Below are positions 45,745 to 56,825 of a stretch of 64,000 nt of DNA, in pieces; the first letter of the stretch is position 1, and every line of letters starts with the position of its first letter. A program made the position numbers and the translations under genes. The notes under the pieces are model-generated. The model made no database searches. It worked only from the letters and a program-made list of their open reading frames with translations, and was not told the origin of the DNA. Origin of the DNA: Archivesica marissinica (Eukaryota > Mollusca > Bivalvia > Venerida > Vesicomyidae); assembly GCA_014843695.1 (NCBI GenBank), contig CM026387.1, positions 65,037,708-65,101,707 of the forward strand, in the 5' to 3' direction.

Positions 45745-47236
45745 CTGAGTCAAAAAAGAAACGATACCAAACTAAAAATGACGTAAAACGGATAAAACCA
45801 TAGAAAGGTTTAATATATTATTACGTATCAGTACCGGGTATCTTATTGCAACGTCAGCCAACCATAAACACAGGTAAATAAACACCCGATAATCCTGGAA
45901 CGCCGAATTTCCGATTTGCACGTGCTCCTCAACAAAGACAACTTCCTACACATGTACAAATCGGAAAACCGGTTTATTGTACTGGTATTGCATTATCATC
46001 GAGAAAAAACACCTTACATACCCATTGTTACCTCTAACAAAATGCCTAGGCTAAACCGCAATCAGAGAATGCCTGCCATTGGCATGATTGACGGCGATTT
46101 ACGTCAGCGTGACGTCGCAAATCGACTCGGGGTTACACGGATCACGATAACACGTCTACTTCGACGTTATCGAACACATGGATCGGTGGACGACCGTCCA
46201 AGATCTGGTCGACCACGTGTGACGACGCGTGAACAGGACCGTCACATTCGGACGTCACATTTACGTGACCGGTTCCTACCTGCTACGCATACAGCTGCCG
46301 TTACTCCTGGGATGACCAACAAACGCTTCAGTGCACAAACAGTCAGGAACCGGCTCGGTGAACGTGGCATTCGTGCCTATCGGCCATATGTTGGACCCAT
46401 CCTGACACGACGTCACCGTGACGTACGGCGGGAATAGACGACGGAACGTGCTCGCTGGACTCGGTTACAGTGGAATTCGGTGATGTTTAGCGATGAATCG
46501 CGGTTCTGTTTGCGTCGAGCGGATGGCAGAGAGCGGGTATATCGCAGACGCGGTGAACGTTACGCCGACGCATGTGTACGTCAGGTCGATCTGTTCGGGG
46601 GCGGTATCACCTTCGGCAGTCGCACTGAACTGATAGTGGTGGACGGGAACCTAAACGCCCAGCGGTACTGTGATGAGATCCTTGCGCCAGTTGTTGTGCC
46701 GTTCTTTAACGCCAACAGAAACGTCACACTGTTCCAACAGGACAACGTCAGGTGTCATACTGCTCGGATTTCCACCACATTATTGGAGCAGAACAATATT
46801 GAAACCCTGCCGTGGCCTGCTTTGTCACCAGACATGTCACCCATAGAACATTTGTGGGATACGTTAGACCGCCGCGTCAGACGACGTCAGCCGGTAACGT
46901 TAAACCAACTGAGGGATGTTTTGCGTTAGGAGTGGACAAATATTGACCAGCAAGAGATTCAGACACTCTTCCGTTCGATGCGACGGCGGTGCATTGCAGT
47001 GAGAGACGCAAATGGTGCCCATACTCGGTATTGACGTCTGTGTGAAAACTCCATTAGACCCCTGTCCGACGAATTATGTCATCACGCAGCAGACAGTTTC
47101 GGAGGCTCATTATGCTTTATGTGCTCCTCTTTCAAACATGTTGGACTATCATCTTATGAATTTTCAAAGAATTTTCTTAATAAATGTTGAAATTATAGAC
47201 ACATAAACACCAGGTATCGTTTCTTTTTTGACTCAG
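45745..47236 (+). mobile_element. Tc1-type DNA transposon, near complete
   Basis: A 1492-bp element with perfect 24-bp inverted ends (CTGAGTCAAAAAAGAAACG.. at 45745-45768 and its complement at 47213-47236), flanked by TA in a TATATA context. It contains a single transposase reading frame (46042-47034) interrupted by two TAG codons. Intact ends mean it could still be mobilised in trans. It lies in a FIG4 intron, antisense to FIG4. Confidence 0.93.
46042..47034 (+). pseudogene. Tc1-family DD34E transposase with two in-frame TAG stops
   Basis: Cut-and-paste transposase. The reading frame from ATG 46042 to TGA 47032-47034 would give about 330 residues, the usual Tc1 length. The N-terminal half has two helix-turn-helix units (NRLGVTRITITRLLRRY is the first recognition region) and the linker GRPRVTT, the AT-hook-like GRPR motif. 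Catalytic residues are Asp in MFSDESRFCL, Asp in TLFQQDNVRCHTA and Glu in SPDMSPIEHLWD, with 34 residues between the last two. TAG at 46435-46437 and at 46927-46929 interrupt the frame without shifting it. Both are one transition from CAG (Gln). Without readthrough no full protein is made, so I call it a recently dead copy. Confidence 0.92.
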
Positions 47237-47374
47237 TATATATATATAAAATAATACTGTAAACATTACTTACTATATAACCATAGTGGAGGCTACTGAC
47301 CAAATTTGGCAACATTCCAACAATTGGTTTATGAGCATAAGTTTAGTTTTTTAGTGTTTATAATGCTTGCTTGC
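47237..47374. other. FIG4 intron, unassigned
   Basis: AT-rich flank of the Tc1 element. Nothing recognised. Confidence 0.4.
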
Positions 47375-47592
47375 TTGTTTTTTAATGGGAGAGTGGGATA
47401 AACAGCTTAGGCCATATGGTGGCTTCGTAACTTTTATTGGTGGTTGAAGACCCCGGGTGCCGCTGTGAGCAGGCACGGTCTGCAAGCCAGCTTCACTTCG
47501 ATACACCAAATGTGATCCGAATCTACAGCAGTTAGGACAGGGCACTTAATTTGAAAGTCAATGACCGTAACCACTCGGCCACGGAGGCCACT
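47375..47592 (-). mobile_element. SINE-D copy
   Basis: 3' side AACAGCTTAGGCCATATGGT, then TTTATTGGTGGTTGAAGACC. Head side TTTGAAAGTCAATGACCGTA then ACCACTCGGCCACGGAGGCC. On the minus strand this gives the A box TGGCCGAGTGGTTA. The B-box region (AATGTGATCCGAATC) is degenerate. Confidence 0.82.
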
Positions 47593-47929
47593 CATATCAG
47601 TATGTATATACATGTATTACGAGAAAAAAATGATACATTCTATGTAAATACATTGACTACGAAAGCGTAACATAATAATACAAGAATAAATGTGCGAAGT
47701 AAGGAATACAAGGAGAATATGATATATGGGGTTGAATATTGGGTAAGAGAATATATTTAAAGCAGCCGAGTAAGCAGTATGCATATGGTGAATCAAACCT
47801 TCCAGAATACGTGAAAAATCCACTTCCTTGTATGGAAATAGCAGCTAACCTATCAGCATGTACATACGTATGTATATATACATATATCAACATGCAGGTA
47901 AAATGTTACAGTCATATTCCTGTTCAAAA
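47593..47929. other. FIG4 intron, unassigned
   Basis: AT-rich sequence. No exon or element recognised. Confidence 0.4.
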
Positions 47930-49545
47930 TGATGTGAGTGTCTCGTGCACTGTATGGAGTGTCTCGTATATGTGAGTGTCTCGTGATGTATGTGAGTGTC
48001 TCGTATATGAGTGTCTCGTGATGTATGTGAGTGTCTCGTGATGTATGGAGTGTTCGTGATGTATGTGAGTGTCTCGTGATGATGGTGTTATGTGTATGGA
48101 GTGTCTGTGATGTATGCGAGTTCTCGTATGTATGTGAGTGTCTGTACTGTATGGAGTGTCTCGTATATGTGAGTGTCTGTGACTGTATGTGAGTGTCTCG
48201 TGATGTATGGAGTGTCTCTATATGTGATGTCCATGATGTATGTGAGTGTCTCGTATATGTGAGTGTCCTGATATGGAGTGTCTCATTATGGAGTGTCTAG
48301 TGATGTTGGGAGTGTCTCTATGTGGTGTTGTATATGGAGTGTCTCGTGATGTATGGGAGAGTCTCATGCACTGTATGGGAGTGTCTCGTGCACTGTATGT
48401 GAGTGTCTCGTGCACTGTATGGGAGTGCCTCGTGCACTGTATGTGAGTGTCTCATGCACTGTATGTGAGTGTCTCATGCACTGTATGTGAGTGTCTCATG
48501 CACTGTATGTGAGTGTCTCGTGCATTGTATGTGAGTGTCTCGTGCATTGTATGTGAGTGTCTCATGCATTGTATGTGAGTGTCTCATGCATTGTATGTGA
48601 GTGTCTCATGCATTGTATGTGAGTGTCTCATGCACTGTATGTGAGTGTCTCATGCATTGTAGGTGAGTGTCTCGTGCACTGTATGCAAGTGTCTTGTGCA
48701 CTGTATGTGAGTGTCTCATGCATTGTATGTTAGTGTCTAGTGCACTGTATGTGAGTGTCTCGTGCACTGTATGCGAGTGTCTAGTGCACTGTATGTGAGT
48801 GTCTAGTGCACTGTATGTGAGTGTCTCGTGCACTGTATGCAAGTGTCTTGTGCACTGTATGTGAGTGTCTCATGCATTGTATGTTAGTGTCTCGTGCACT
48901 GTATGCAAGTGTCTTGTGCACTGTATGTGAGTGTCTCGTAAGTATGTGAGTGTCTCGTGTAGTGTATGCGAGTGTCTTGTGAGTGTATGTGAGTGTCTCG
49001 TACATATGTGAGTGTCTCGTGCACTGTATGTGAGTGTCTCGTATATGTGAGTGTCTCGTGACTGTATGTGAGTGTCTTGTGCAGTGTATGTGAGTGTCTC
49101 GTGCACAGTATGTGAGTGTCTCGTGACTGTATGTGAGTGTCTCATGTACTGTATGTGAGTGTCTCGTATATGTGAGTGTCTCGTGCACTGTATGTGAGTG
49201 TCTCGTATATGTGAGTGTCTCGTGACTGTATGCAAGTGTCTCGTATATGTGAGTGTCTCGTATATGTGAGTGTCTCATGCACTGTATGTGAGTGTCTCGT
49301 GACTGTATGTGAGTGTCATGCACAGTATGTGAGTGTCTCGTGCATGTATGTGAGTGTCTCGATGTATGTGAGTGTCTCGTGCACGTATGTGAGTGTCTCG
49401 TATATGTGAGTGTCTCGTATATGTGAGTGTCTCGTGCACTGTATGTGAGTGTCTCGTGCACTGTATGTGAGTGTCTCGTGCACTGTATGTGAGTGTCTCG
49501 TGCACTGTATGGAGTGTCTCGTATATGGGAGTGTCTCATGGAACA
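47930..49545. repeat. ~22-bp minisatellite
   Basis: About 70 units of GTGAGTGTCTCGTGCACTGT then AT. The left 450 bp is irregular, with many shortened units (GTGATGTATG, TATATGTGAG). The middle is regular and the right is again mixed with TATATGTGAG units. Confidence 0.96.
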
Positions 49546-49765
49546 ATGGTTTTATAATGATTACAATTAAATGATACAATCTTTTTAACAATTTTGACAT
49601 CAATTTGAACAGGACTATAATTTAGTACACAATATGTAGGGTCATATTTACAAGAGTAATACATAAATCAATAAATCAAAATGCCTACAAACTGCAAAAC
49701 AAACACAATACATACAGGACATGCTTATTGGTGTAATACTATAGTAGATGAGCCAATTTTAGCAC

Positions 49766-49997
49766 TTTTGGTTTATACAAATTCACATTAGCTCGATTGC
49801 GAAACAAGGTCCTACAATTTATATTAATCTCACGAGAGACCTCATTCCTGATGGAATCCATCACCACAAGGGAGAGAGAAGAGGCAATGTGGAATTTAAA
49901 TGCCTTGCCTAAGGACACATTCATACAGCTGGATGCGAACTCCGGGCCCTTCGCACCTGAAACGAATGATCTACCACTGAGCTATCACGACTTCCAC
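49766..49997 (-). mobile_element. SINE-B copy, near full length
   Basis: Reverse orientation from TTTGGTTTATACAAATTCAC to CGAATGATCTACCACTGAGC then TATCACGACTTCCAC. The B box region is diverged (GATGCGAACTCCGGGC). Confidence 0.92.
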
Positions 49998-50029
49998 ACC
50001 TTTTAAATATATCCATTATGACTGGCATA

Positions 50030-50043
50030 CGGGGGGGGGGGGG
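50030..50043. repeat. Poly-G tract
   Basis: Run of about 13 G, followed by TATAACAAG. A possible sequencing or assembly weak point. Confidence 0.8.
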
Positions 50044-50135
50044 TATAACAAGTGTAGGCCTTAATCCCTCCCATGTTTTTTGACACAAGTGGACATAACC
50101 CTCATCACATAAAACCAGGCATAAATCCCCATACT

Positions 50136-50428
50136 GACGGATCTGTAGTCCAGTGGTAACATGCTGGACTGGTAATCCAGGTATCGTAGGTTCGATCCCC
50201 TCGTCTGACCCTAATAAAATTAACAGTCTTTTAGATGGGACTTTAAACCGAGGTCTCGTGTCGGTGCTTTACACCATGCACGTAAAAGAACCAGAGGAGA
50301 CTCTGGAATGGGTCTCTGTCTGTATCATTGCACTATCCTCCAAAATCTAAAATGACTAATCTCTTTCAAGAGGCGTCGCTCATATAGGCAAGCGGTAGCG
50401 ATGATAAATAAACGTAAAAACAAACAAA
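50136..50428 (+). mobile_element. SINE-C copy, full length
   Basis: Head GACGGATCTGTAGTCCAGTG with the stem CTGGACTGGTAATCCAG, B box GGTTCGATCCCCT, the full body, and tail GATGATAAATAAACGTAAAA with (ACAA)n. Confidence 0.95.
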
Positions 50429-50789
50429 TCCCCCATTCAGATTCATGGTAGGACCATAGCCCTAGACAGGTTCATTTTGTCCACCCATGTTAGAAAACTG
50501 TGGGCAGGGGATTATTTCTTTTAAACTTTCCAATGAATGATAGAGTTTTCTCAGTGAAAGAAAACTCCAGTTTACACCGCTTTGAAACAGTGAAAGATCG
50601 CAATTTCTCTTCCACTGGCTGCGTTTCGTATTCCTGCGTGATTAGATGTACGGTTAATTATTAGGTAATATATTCTAATGAATTTGTTTTGTCTGTAGTT
50701 TTTAATTTTGACAGCAAACAGAAACTAACTTGAAAATTATACTATTTCTTATTACGGACGTTCACACTAAAAGAAGTGGTTAAATCAGG
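50429..50789. other. FIG4 intron, unassigned
   Basis: No exon or element recognised. Confidence 0.4.
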
Positions 50790-52290
50790 TTTTAGCCATT
50801 AAATTACTTGGTCTTGTTATGGTTTTTAGCCATTAAATTACTTGGTCTTGTTATGGTTTTAGCCATTAAATTACTTGGTCTCATTCAGGTTTTTAGCCAT
50901 TAAATTACTTGGTCTTGTTTTAGCCATTAAATCACTTGGTCTCATTCAGGTTTTTAGCCATTAAATCACTTGGTCTCATTCAGGTTTTTAGCCATTAAAT
51001 TACTTGGTCTCATTCAGGTTTTTAGCCATTAAATCACTTGGTCTTGTTATGGTTTTTAGCCATTAAATTACTTGGTCTCATTCAGGTTTTTAGCCATTAA
51101 ATCACTTGGTCTGTTTTTAGCCATTAAATTACTTGGTCTCATTCAGGTTTTTAGCCATTAATTACTTGGTCTCATTCAGGTTTTGTTTTTGTGTTATGGT
51201 TTTAGCCATTAAATTACTTGGTCTCATTCAGGTTTTTAGCCATTAAATCACTTGGTCTTGTTTTAGCCATTAAATTACTTGGTCTCATTCAGGTTTTTAG
51301 CCATTAAATTACTTGGTCTCATTCAGGTTTTTAGCCATTAAATTACTTGGTCTTGTTATGGTTTTTAGCCATTAAATTACTTGGTCTCATTCAGGTTTTT
51401 AGCCATTAAATCACTTGGTCTCATTCAGGTTTTTAGCCATTAAATTACTTGGTCTCATTCAGGTTTTTAGCCATTAAATCACTTGGTCTCATTCAGGTTT
51501 TTAGCCATTAAATCACTTGGTCTCATTCAGGTTTTTAGCCATTAAATCACTTGGTCTCATTCAGGTTTTTAGCCATTAAATCACTTGGTCTCATTCAGGT
51601 TTTAGCCATTAAATTACTTGGTCTTGTTATGGTTTTTAGCCATTAAATTACTTGGTCTCATTCAGGTTTTTAGCCATTAAATCACTTGGTCTTGTTTTAG
51701 CCATTAAATTACTTGGTCTCATTCAGGTTTTTAGCCATTAAATTACTTGGTCTCATTCAGGTTTTCAGCCATTAAATTACTTGGTCTTGTTATGGTTTTT
51801 AGCCATTAAATTACTTGGTCTCATTCAGGTTTTAGCCATTAAATCACTTGGTCTTTGGTTTTTAGCCATTAAATTACTTGGTCTCATTCAGGTTTTTAGC
51901 CATTAAATACTTGGTTTTGGTTTTAGCCATTAATCACTTGGTCTTTGGTTTTTAGCCATTAAATACTTGGTCTCATTCAGGTTTTTAGCCATTAAATACT
52001 TGGTTTGTTTTTGGTTCATTCAGGTTTTTAGCCATTAAATCACTTGGTCTTGTTATGGTTTTAGCCATTAAATTACTTGGTCTCATTCAGGTTTTTAGCC
52101 ATTAAATCACTTGGTCTCATTCAGGTTTTTAGCCATTAAATCACTTGGTCTTGTTTTAGCCATTAAATTACTTGGTCTCATTCAGGTTTTTAGCCATTAA
52201 ATCACTTGGTCTCATTCAGGTTTTTAGCCATTAAATCACTTGGTCTTGTTATGGTTTTTAGCCATTAAATCACTTGGTCTCGTTCGGCCG
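50790..52290. repeat. ~34-bp minisatellite
   Basis: About 45 units of TTAAATTACTTGGTCTCATT then CAGGTTTTTAGCCA. They are interspersed with TTGTTATGG and short TTGTTTTAGCCA variants, giving unit lengths from about 24 to 35 bp. Confidence 0.96.
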
Positions 52291-52543
52291 TAAGATTACA
52301 CAAGCTTACAGACATTGTGTTGCGAGTTTCATCGACTACTGTGACATCAGAGATTGTTGGTAATGATTGCCTGTCAGTTCATACATTAAGTCATACCATG
52401 TGTTTTGTTGAGCTATCCTGTAGCATGTACGTTTCATTTCTTCCAAGAGTTACATATACATTTACACAAATACATGTACAGTACATGTATATAAAGTATT
52501 CTCCCTAGATTATTTTTCCCCCACACCCTTTAAACAGCACACA

Positions 52544-52779
52544 GTGGAAGAAGTCGTGATAGCGCAGTGGATGCGCGTTCTCTTCAGGTGTGAAAGGTCC
52601 AGAGTTTGAGCCCCGCTGGAGCCGTTACGATTGTGCCCTTAGGCAAGGCATTTAAATTCCACATGCCTCTTCTCTCTCACTCGTGGCGATGGATTCCATC
52701 AGGAATGAGGTATCGAGAGTGATTAATATAAGTTGTAAGAACTTGTTTCGCAATCGAGCTAAAATAAATGTGTATAAAC
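52544..52779 (+). mobile_element. SINE-B copy, full length with target-site duplication
   Basis: Flanked by the 13-bp direct repeat TAAACAGCACACA (52531-52543, 52780-52792). Head AGTCGTGATAGCGCAGTGGA, B box GAGTTTGAGCCCC, core GATGGATTCCATCAGGAATG, tail to AAATGTGTATAAAC. Confidence 0.95.
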
Positions 52780-53156
52780 TAAACAGCACACATGTATTGA
52801 ATATTCCATCAAACGCAACAGAGATTGATTTCATACCTTATAGTTATGATGCATTTTCTGAACATTTCACGACTGTATACGACCATAAATGCTACCAAGG
52901 TTGTGCTAAACCTCTATTTACGTCATTTCGGTTCAATTAATAGAGCAGCAAGGTTACTTATGCAAAGCGTGGTATTATTGACAAGGCATAGAAATATGTG
53001 CGATTTGTGACGATTTGGAACGTCTCAGGGGTAACTGCGTTTATCGGACTGTAAACTTAGTTGGCTAGAAGGTGCTCAACAGGAGCCTAATAACAATGCA
53101 AACATATAAAACATCAACACATTGTCTTACCATGTTCAAATTTAAAAAATACATAC
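52780..53156. other. FIG4 intron, unassigned
   Basis: Starts with the SINE target duplication. A short plus-strand open frame (52795-52940) has no supporting signals. Nothing else recognised. Confidence 0.4.
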
Positions 53157-53237
53157 TTGCTTTCCTTTGCTTCAGGAAAAACTCTCCTTTCAAAGGGACT
53201 CGGACTTAGGTTTCTCCAGATTTTTGGCTTGAAATTG
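53157..53237 (-). CDS. FIG4: FIG4, exon after Sac domain
   Basis: Minus-strand exon with acceptor TTTGTGTCGTTTTAG and donor AGCAA|GTATGT. C completes Ser with the AG of exon 54705-54840. Then 26 codons encode NFKPKIWRNLSPSPFERRVF then PEAKES, with AA carried over. It aligns with the FIG4 segment that in human reads roughly DFMPK..G.DPSPF.VR, especially PK and SPSPF. The length (81 nt) and both phases fit the neighbouring exons exactly, which is the main support. Confidence 0.8.
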
Positions 53238-53286
53238 CTAAAACGACACAAAGCACAAATTTTCAGACTAGGTGGTACTGTTTGTT

Positions 53287-53452
53287 TTTCGGGGTTTAAA
53301 GTCGCACCAACTACTTACGTCTTGGCGACTCTCCAGCCATCATTGGTGGAGGAAGATCCCGGGTATTTGGTGACATGGACGGGCACCCAAGTAGAACCAC
53401 CGACCTTCTGCAATTGATTCAGCGACCGTAACCACTCTGCTATGTAGTGGGC
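53287..53452 (-). mobile_element. SINE-D copy
   Basis: TTTCGGGGTTTAAAGTCGCA, then TGGCGACTCTCCAGCCATCA, then ACATGGACGGGCACCCAAGT and AGAACCACCGACCTTCTGCA, ending AGCGACCGTAACCACTCTGC. A segment between the body and head is deleted. Confidence 0.85.
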
Positions 53453-53604
53453 GCCCACTAGGTGGTGGTACAGACGTTAGCAGAAATAACATTGCTACAT
53501 ACAATCTGCAACTTCCGGTGCACAACCTCGTAGTCATGGAAAGTAAACTAAAGTGATGTAAAATGTTGGCTACCGGATAAGCACTACTGCTACCCAACTA
53601 TAAT

Positions 53605-53778
53605 TCCTGGCCTGGGAAGTATATGAGATGGCATGTTGTCCCCATATCGGACTGGTGCAGTTTCTCTAAGTACTATGTTTTCCGCATGCAAAAATTGCAG
53701 CATAGACCATCAATCCACCTTCGTTTGTGTCAATGAGAGTATATGTTACAAGAACTTATTTGACAGAATGTAAAACTA
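53605..53778 (+). mobile_element. SINE-A copy, degenerate
   Basis: Diverged match: CTGGGAAGTATATGAGATGG, then CCCATATCGGACTGGTGCAG, then ATGAGAGTATATGTTACAAG and GAATGTAAAACTAT. An old, 5'-truncated copy. Confidence 0.7.
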
Positions 53779-53889
53779 TACCAGGCACGCATAAAAATAA
53801 AATCAAACATGAAATTGAATAAGGAAATCTAACTGACAAGAGTAATTATTGTGGGTTTGTATGATTTTAAAATAAGGTTTGTTATGTAG

Positions 53890-54110
53890 TTTAAAGTTGC
53901 ACAAACAGGTTATATGGCGACTCTTCAGCTATTATTGGTGGAAGAAGACTATTTCAGTATTTCAGACACGGACGGGCGGATGGGTAGAACCACTGACCTT
54001 CCACAAGCCAGTTGGATAGCTTCCTCACATGAAAGAATTCAACACACCTACAGGCTACAGCAGTGAGGGGCCTGCATTGTTAATTGGAGCCAAATCGTGG
54101 CCACTGTTCG
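53890..54110 (-). mobile_element. SINE-D copy
   Basis: TTAAAGTTGCACAAACAGGT, then CAGTATTTCAGACACGGACG, then GTAGAACCACTGACCTTCCA and CAAGCCAGTTGGATAGCTTC, ending GGAGCCAAATCGTGGCCAC. The AGACACGGACGGGC..AACCAC.G..CTTCCACAAGC core is the sequence amplified at 8950-14210. Confidence 0.88.
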
Positions 54111-54111
54111 C

Positions 54112-54298
54112 ACCTCATGGGTCGAAACTATTGCCATTCTTTTGTGTTTGAATCTTAATATATTTAAATGTTCGCACCCCATGGGTCGAAGCTGGTGCCA
54201 TTCTTTTGTGTTTGAATCTTAATATATTTAAATGTTCGCACCCCATGGGTCGAAGCTGGTGCCATTCTTTTGTGTTTGAATCTTAATATATTTAAAAA
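54112..54298. repeat. ~66-bp minisatellite
   Basis: Three units containing GTTCGCACCCCATGGGTCGA, then AGCTGGTGCCATTCTTTTGT and GTTTGAATCTTAATATATTT. Confidence 0.92.
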
Positions 54299-54444
54299 TA
54301 AGCAAACACTTTAACTGCAATGTATTGAAATTTGAATTGAAAAACTTAAAATCCATTTCTTTAATATTCGAATCCGATTTTAACATTTGAATATTATTAT
54401 ATTTGAGAGAATACTCGAATATTTGAACATTCATTCCCATCCCT

Positions 54445-54682
54445 AGTTTAAGGGTCACAGTTTAGGTCATATGACACACTCTCCAACTGTTATTGATGGA
54501 AGATAATGGATACTCCCTTAAAGCAGTATTCAGACAGGCACCCAGGTAGAACCACCAACCTTCCACAATTCAGCTGGAGAGCTTCCTCACATGAATGTAG
54601 TCCACATCCCGAGTGGAATTCGAACATACAGTGGTAAGGAATAAGTAATTTGAAGTCAATGACCGTAACAACTAGGCCTCCT
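54445..54682 (-). mobile_element. SINE-D copy, near full length
   Basis: TTTAAGGGTCACAGTTTAGG, then CAGTATTCAGACAGGCACCC, then AGAACCACCAACCTTCCACA, then AGAGCTTCCTCACATGAATG. On the minus strand the B box is GTTCGAATTCCAC and the A box is GCCTAGTTGTTACGG. It ends 22 bp from the FIG4 exon donor at 54704. Confidence 0.88.
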
Positions 54683-54704
54683 TAATTTGAAATGAAGGAC
54701 CTAC

Positions 54705-54840
54705 CTTATAGCTTTTCCCATGGTGTCAAATAGTTTCTGGAATTCTGTTCTCTCATATGGCTTGTAGTGATCAAGGAAGGTATCCACACCCTCATCACAC
54801 TTTGAAAAGATTCCAACCACGCAGTTGTCCGCTTTACACG
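54705..54840 (-). CDS. FIG4: FIG4, exon at end of Sac domain
   Basis: Minus-strand exon with acceptor TATATGTTATTTGTCTAG and donor ATAAG|GTAGGT. CG completes Ala with the G of exon 58161-58219. Then 44 codons encode CKADNCVVGIFSKCDEGVDT, then FLDHYKPYERTEFQKLFDTM, then GKAI, with AG carried over. It matches the FIG4 region with pattern ..F(F/Y)(R/K)PYE...F...F...M, immediately following the LPLPY.E motif. All splice and phase features are canonical. Confidence 0.88.
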
Positions 54841-54884
54841 CTAGACAAATAACATATAATACAATCATTTAGCCTCCATGGAGA

Positions 54885-55010
54885 TTCTGTGGTCTAATGA
54901 ACAGTGTGTTCTCGGTGGAGATTCTGTGGTCTAATGAACAGGGTGTTCTCGGTGGAGATTCTGTTGTCTAATGAACAGGGTGTTCTCCGTGGAGCTTATG
55001 AGGTCTAATG
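54885..55010. repeat. ~37-bp minisatellite
   Basis: Three to four units of GGAGATTCTGTGGTCTAATG then AACAGGGTGTTCTCGGT, leading directly into the 25-bp array. Confidence 0.9.
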
Positions 55011-55902
55011 GGAGTGTGACCCCTGTCAGAGGTTGGGAGTGTGACCCCTGTCAGAGGTTGGGAGTGTGACTCCTGTCAGAGGTTGGGAGTGTGACTCCTG
55101 TCAGAGGTTGGGAGTGTGACTCCTGTCAGAGGTTGGGAGTGTGATCCCTGTCAGAGGTTGGGAGTGTGACTCCTGTCAGAGGTTGGGAGTGTGACCCCTG
55201 TCAGAGGTTGGGAGTGTGACTCCTGTCAGAGGTTGGGAGTGTGACCCCTGTCAGAGGTTGGGGAGTGTGACTCCTGTCAGAGGTTGGGAGTGTGATCCCT
55301 GTCAGAGGTTGGGAGTGTGACTCCTGTCAGAGGTTGGGAGTGTGATCCCTGTCAGAGGTTGGGAGTGTGACTCCTGTCAGAGGTTGGGAGTGTGATCCCT
55401 GTCAGAGGTTGGGAGTGTGACTCCTGTCAGAGGTTGGGAGTGTGACCTTGTCAGAGGTTGGGAGTGTGACCCCTGTCAGAGGTTGGGAGTGTGACCCCTG
55501 TCAGAGGTGGGAGTGTGACTCCTGTCAGAGGTTGGGGTGTGACTCCTGTCAGAGGTTGGGAGTGTGATCCCTGTCAGAGGTTGGGAGTGTGATCCCCGTC
55601 AGAGGTTGGGAGTGTGACCCCTGTCAGAGGTTGGGAGTGTGATCCCTGTCAGAGGTTGGTAGTGTGACTCCTGTCAGAGGTTGGGGTGTGACTCCTGTCA
55701 GAGGTTGGGAGTGTGACTCCTGTCAGAGGTTGGGAGTGTGATCCCTGTCAGAGGTTGGGAGTGTGACCCCTGTCAGAGGCTGGGAGTGTGACCCCTGTCA
55801 AAGGTTGGGAGTGTGACCCCTGTCAGAGGTTGGGGGTGTGACCCCTGTCAGAAGCTGGGAGTATGACCCCTGTCAGTAGTTAGGAGTGTGACCCCTGTCA
55901 GA
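55011..55902. repeat. 25-bp minisatellite
   Basis: About 36 units of GGGAGTGTGACCCCTGTCAG then AGGTT, with ACTCC, ATCCC and other variants. It runs directly into a diverged SINE-B body. The unit resembles the SINE-B B-box neighbourhood. Confidence 0.96.
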
Positions 55903-56062
55903 ATCATTGTATCCTTAGTCCAATCACTAAATTCCATATTGCCTCTAATCTCTCCATAGTGATGAAGGCTTCCACACGGAATGAGCCTTCGAGCGTGACA
56001 ATTAAACTTGAAAGAACGTGTTTCACATTCCAGCTAAAATATATTTTGCATAAACTAATTCA
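55903..56062 (+). mobile_element. SINE-B copy, diverged, head replaced by array
   Basis: TCATTGTATCCTTAGTCCAA, then CTAAATTCCATATTGCCTCT, then AGGCTTCCACACGGAATGAG, then AAAGAACGTGTTTCACATTC, then CAGCTAAAATATATTTTGCA. This is the body-to-tail order of SINE-B. The head position is occupied by the 25-bp array. Confidence 0.75.
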
Positions 56063-56825
56063 TATAGCAAGCCAATGATATGCGGAAAGGGCCACAAGAC
56101 ATTTTCCACATAATGGAAAATACATATTTAAATTGGAATAAATTTCCAAAATATTTTCCAACTCTTGACATTGCTGTTGAATATGAAGTGGTTAATGATA
56201 AAAACTGTACCATTTTGAATTACAATAGCAAACATTGCACTTGCTATAGAAACTTTGAAACCTAGAATTTTGCTATAAATGTATAGTGGCACTCTATTTG
56301 GTAAAAATGACATATAAATTAAATTTGTCGACTGTATATGAAGAAGAAGAATGCTTTATTAAGACTTAAACTTTACAGTTTCTCGTCTGTAACATTTAAA
56401 CATATTTACAATATATATAGTACAATATTATGATATATGCAATCATGATGAGGATGGACAAATGATGTAATGATTATGGACATACATGGAAAAATAATGA
56501 CAATGTCATGATGGATTTTAGACTATGCAAACCATGATAATGACTGTATTAAGAGTGTAGGGAGTATTCAACTGGTAACTCATATATCCTAAACAAGTGA
56601 ATTACGAAGGGATAAAGCTTCATGAATATATTTACTTATATGTCAGCTGATAACGGATTGCAGATGCAAACAATACCAATTTCATATTACATGTATCTGT
56701 ATTTCTTACATTAAATTTAAACATTCTTTTAAACTTGCATTGTGGAAAAAACATAATGCACATATATATATATGATAAATGTAATTGTAACCATTATGAT
56801 TATTAACAGATAATCCCATTTTTTA
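56063..56825. other. FIG4 intron, unassigned
   Basis: AT-rich intronic sequence. The small plus-strand frame at 56080-56265 has no supporting splice or start context. Nothing recognised. Confidence 0.4.

Noticed and set aside
48218..49603. Frames of HETLTYSARDTHI repeats
   Set aside because: Translation of the 22-bp array.
52795..52940. Plus-strand frame (IPSNATEIDFIPYSYDAFSE..)
   Set aside because: Begins in the SINE-B target duplication, has no splice support and is antisense in a FIG4 intron.
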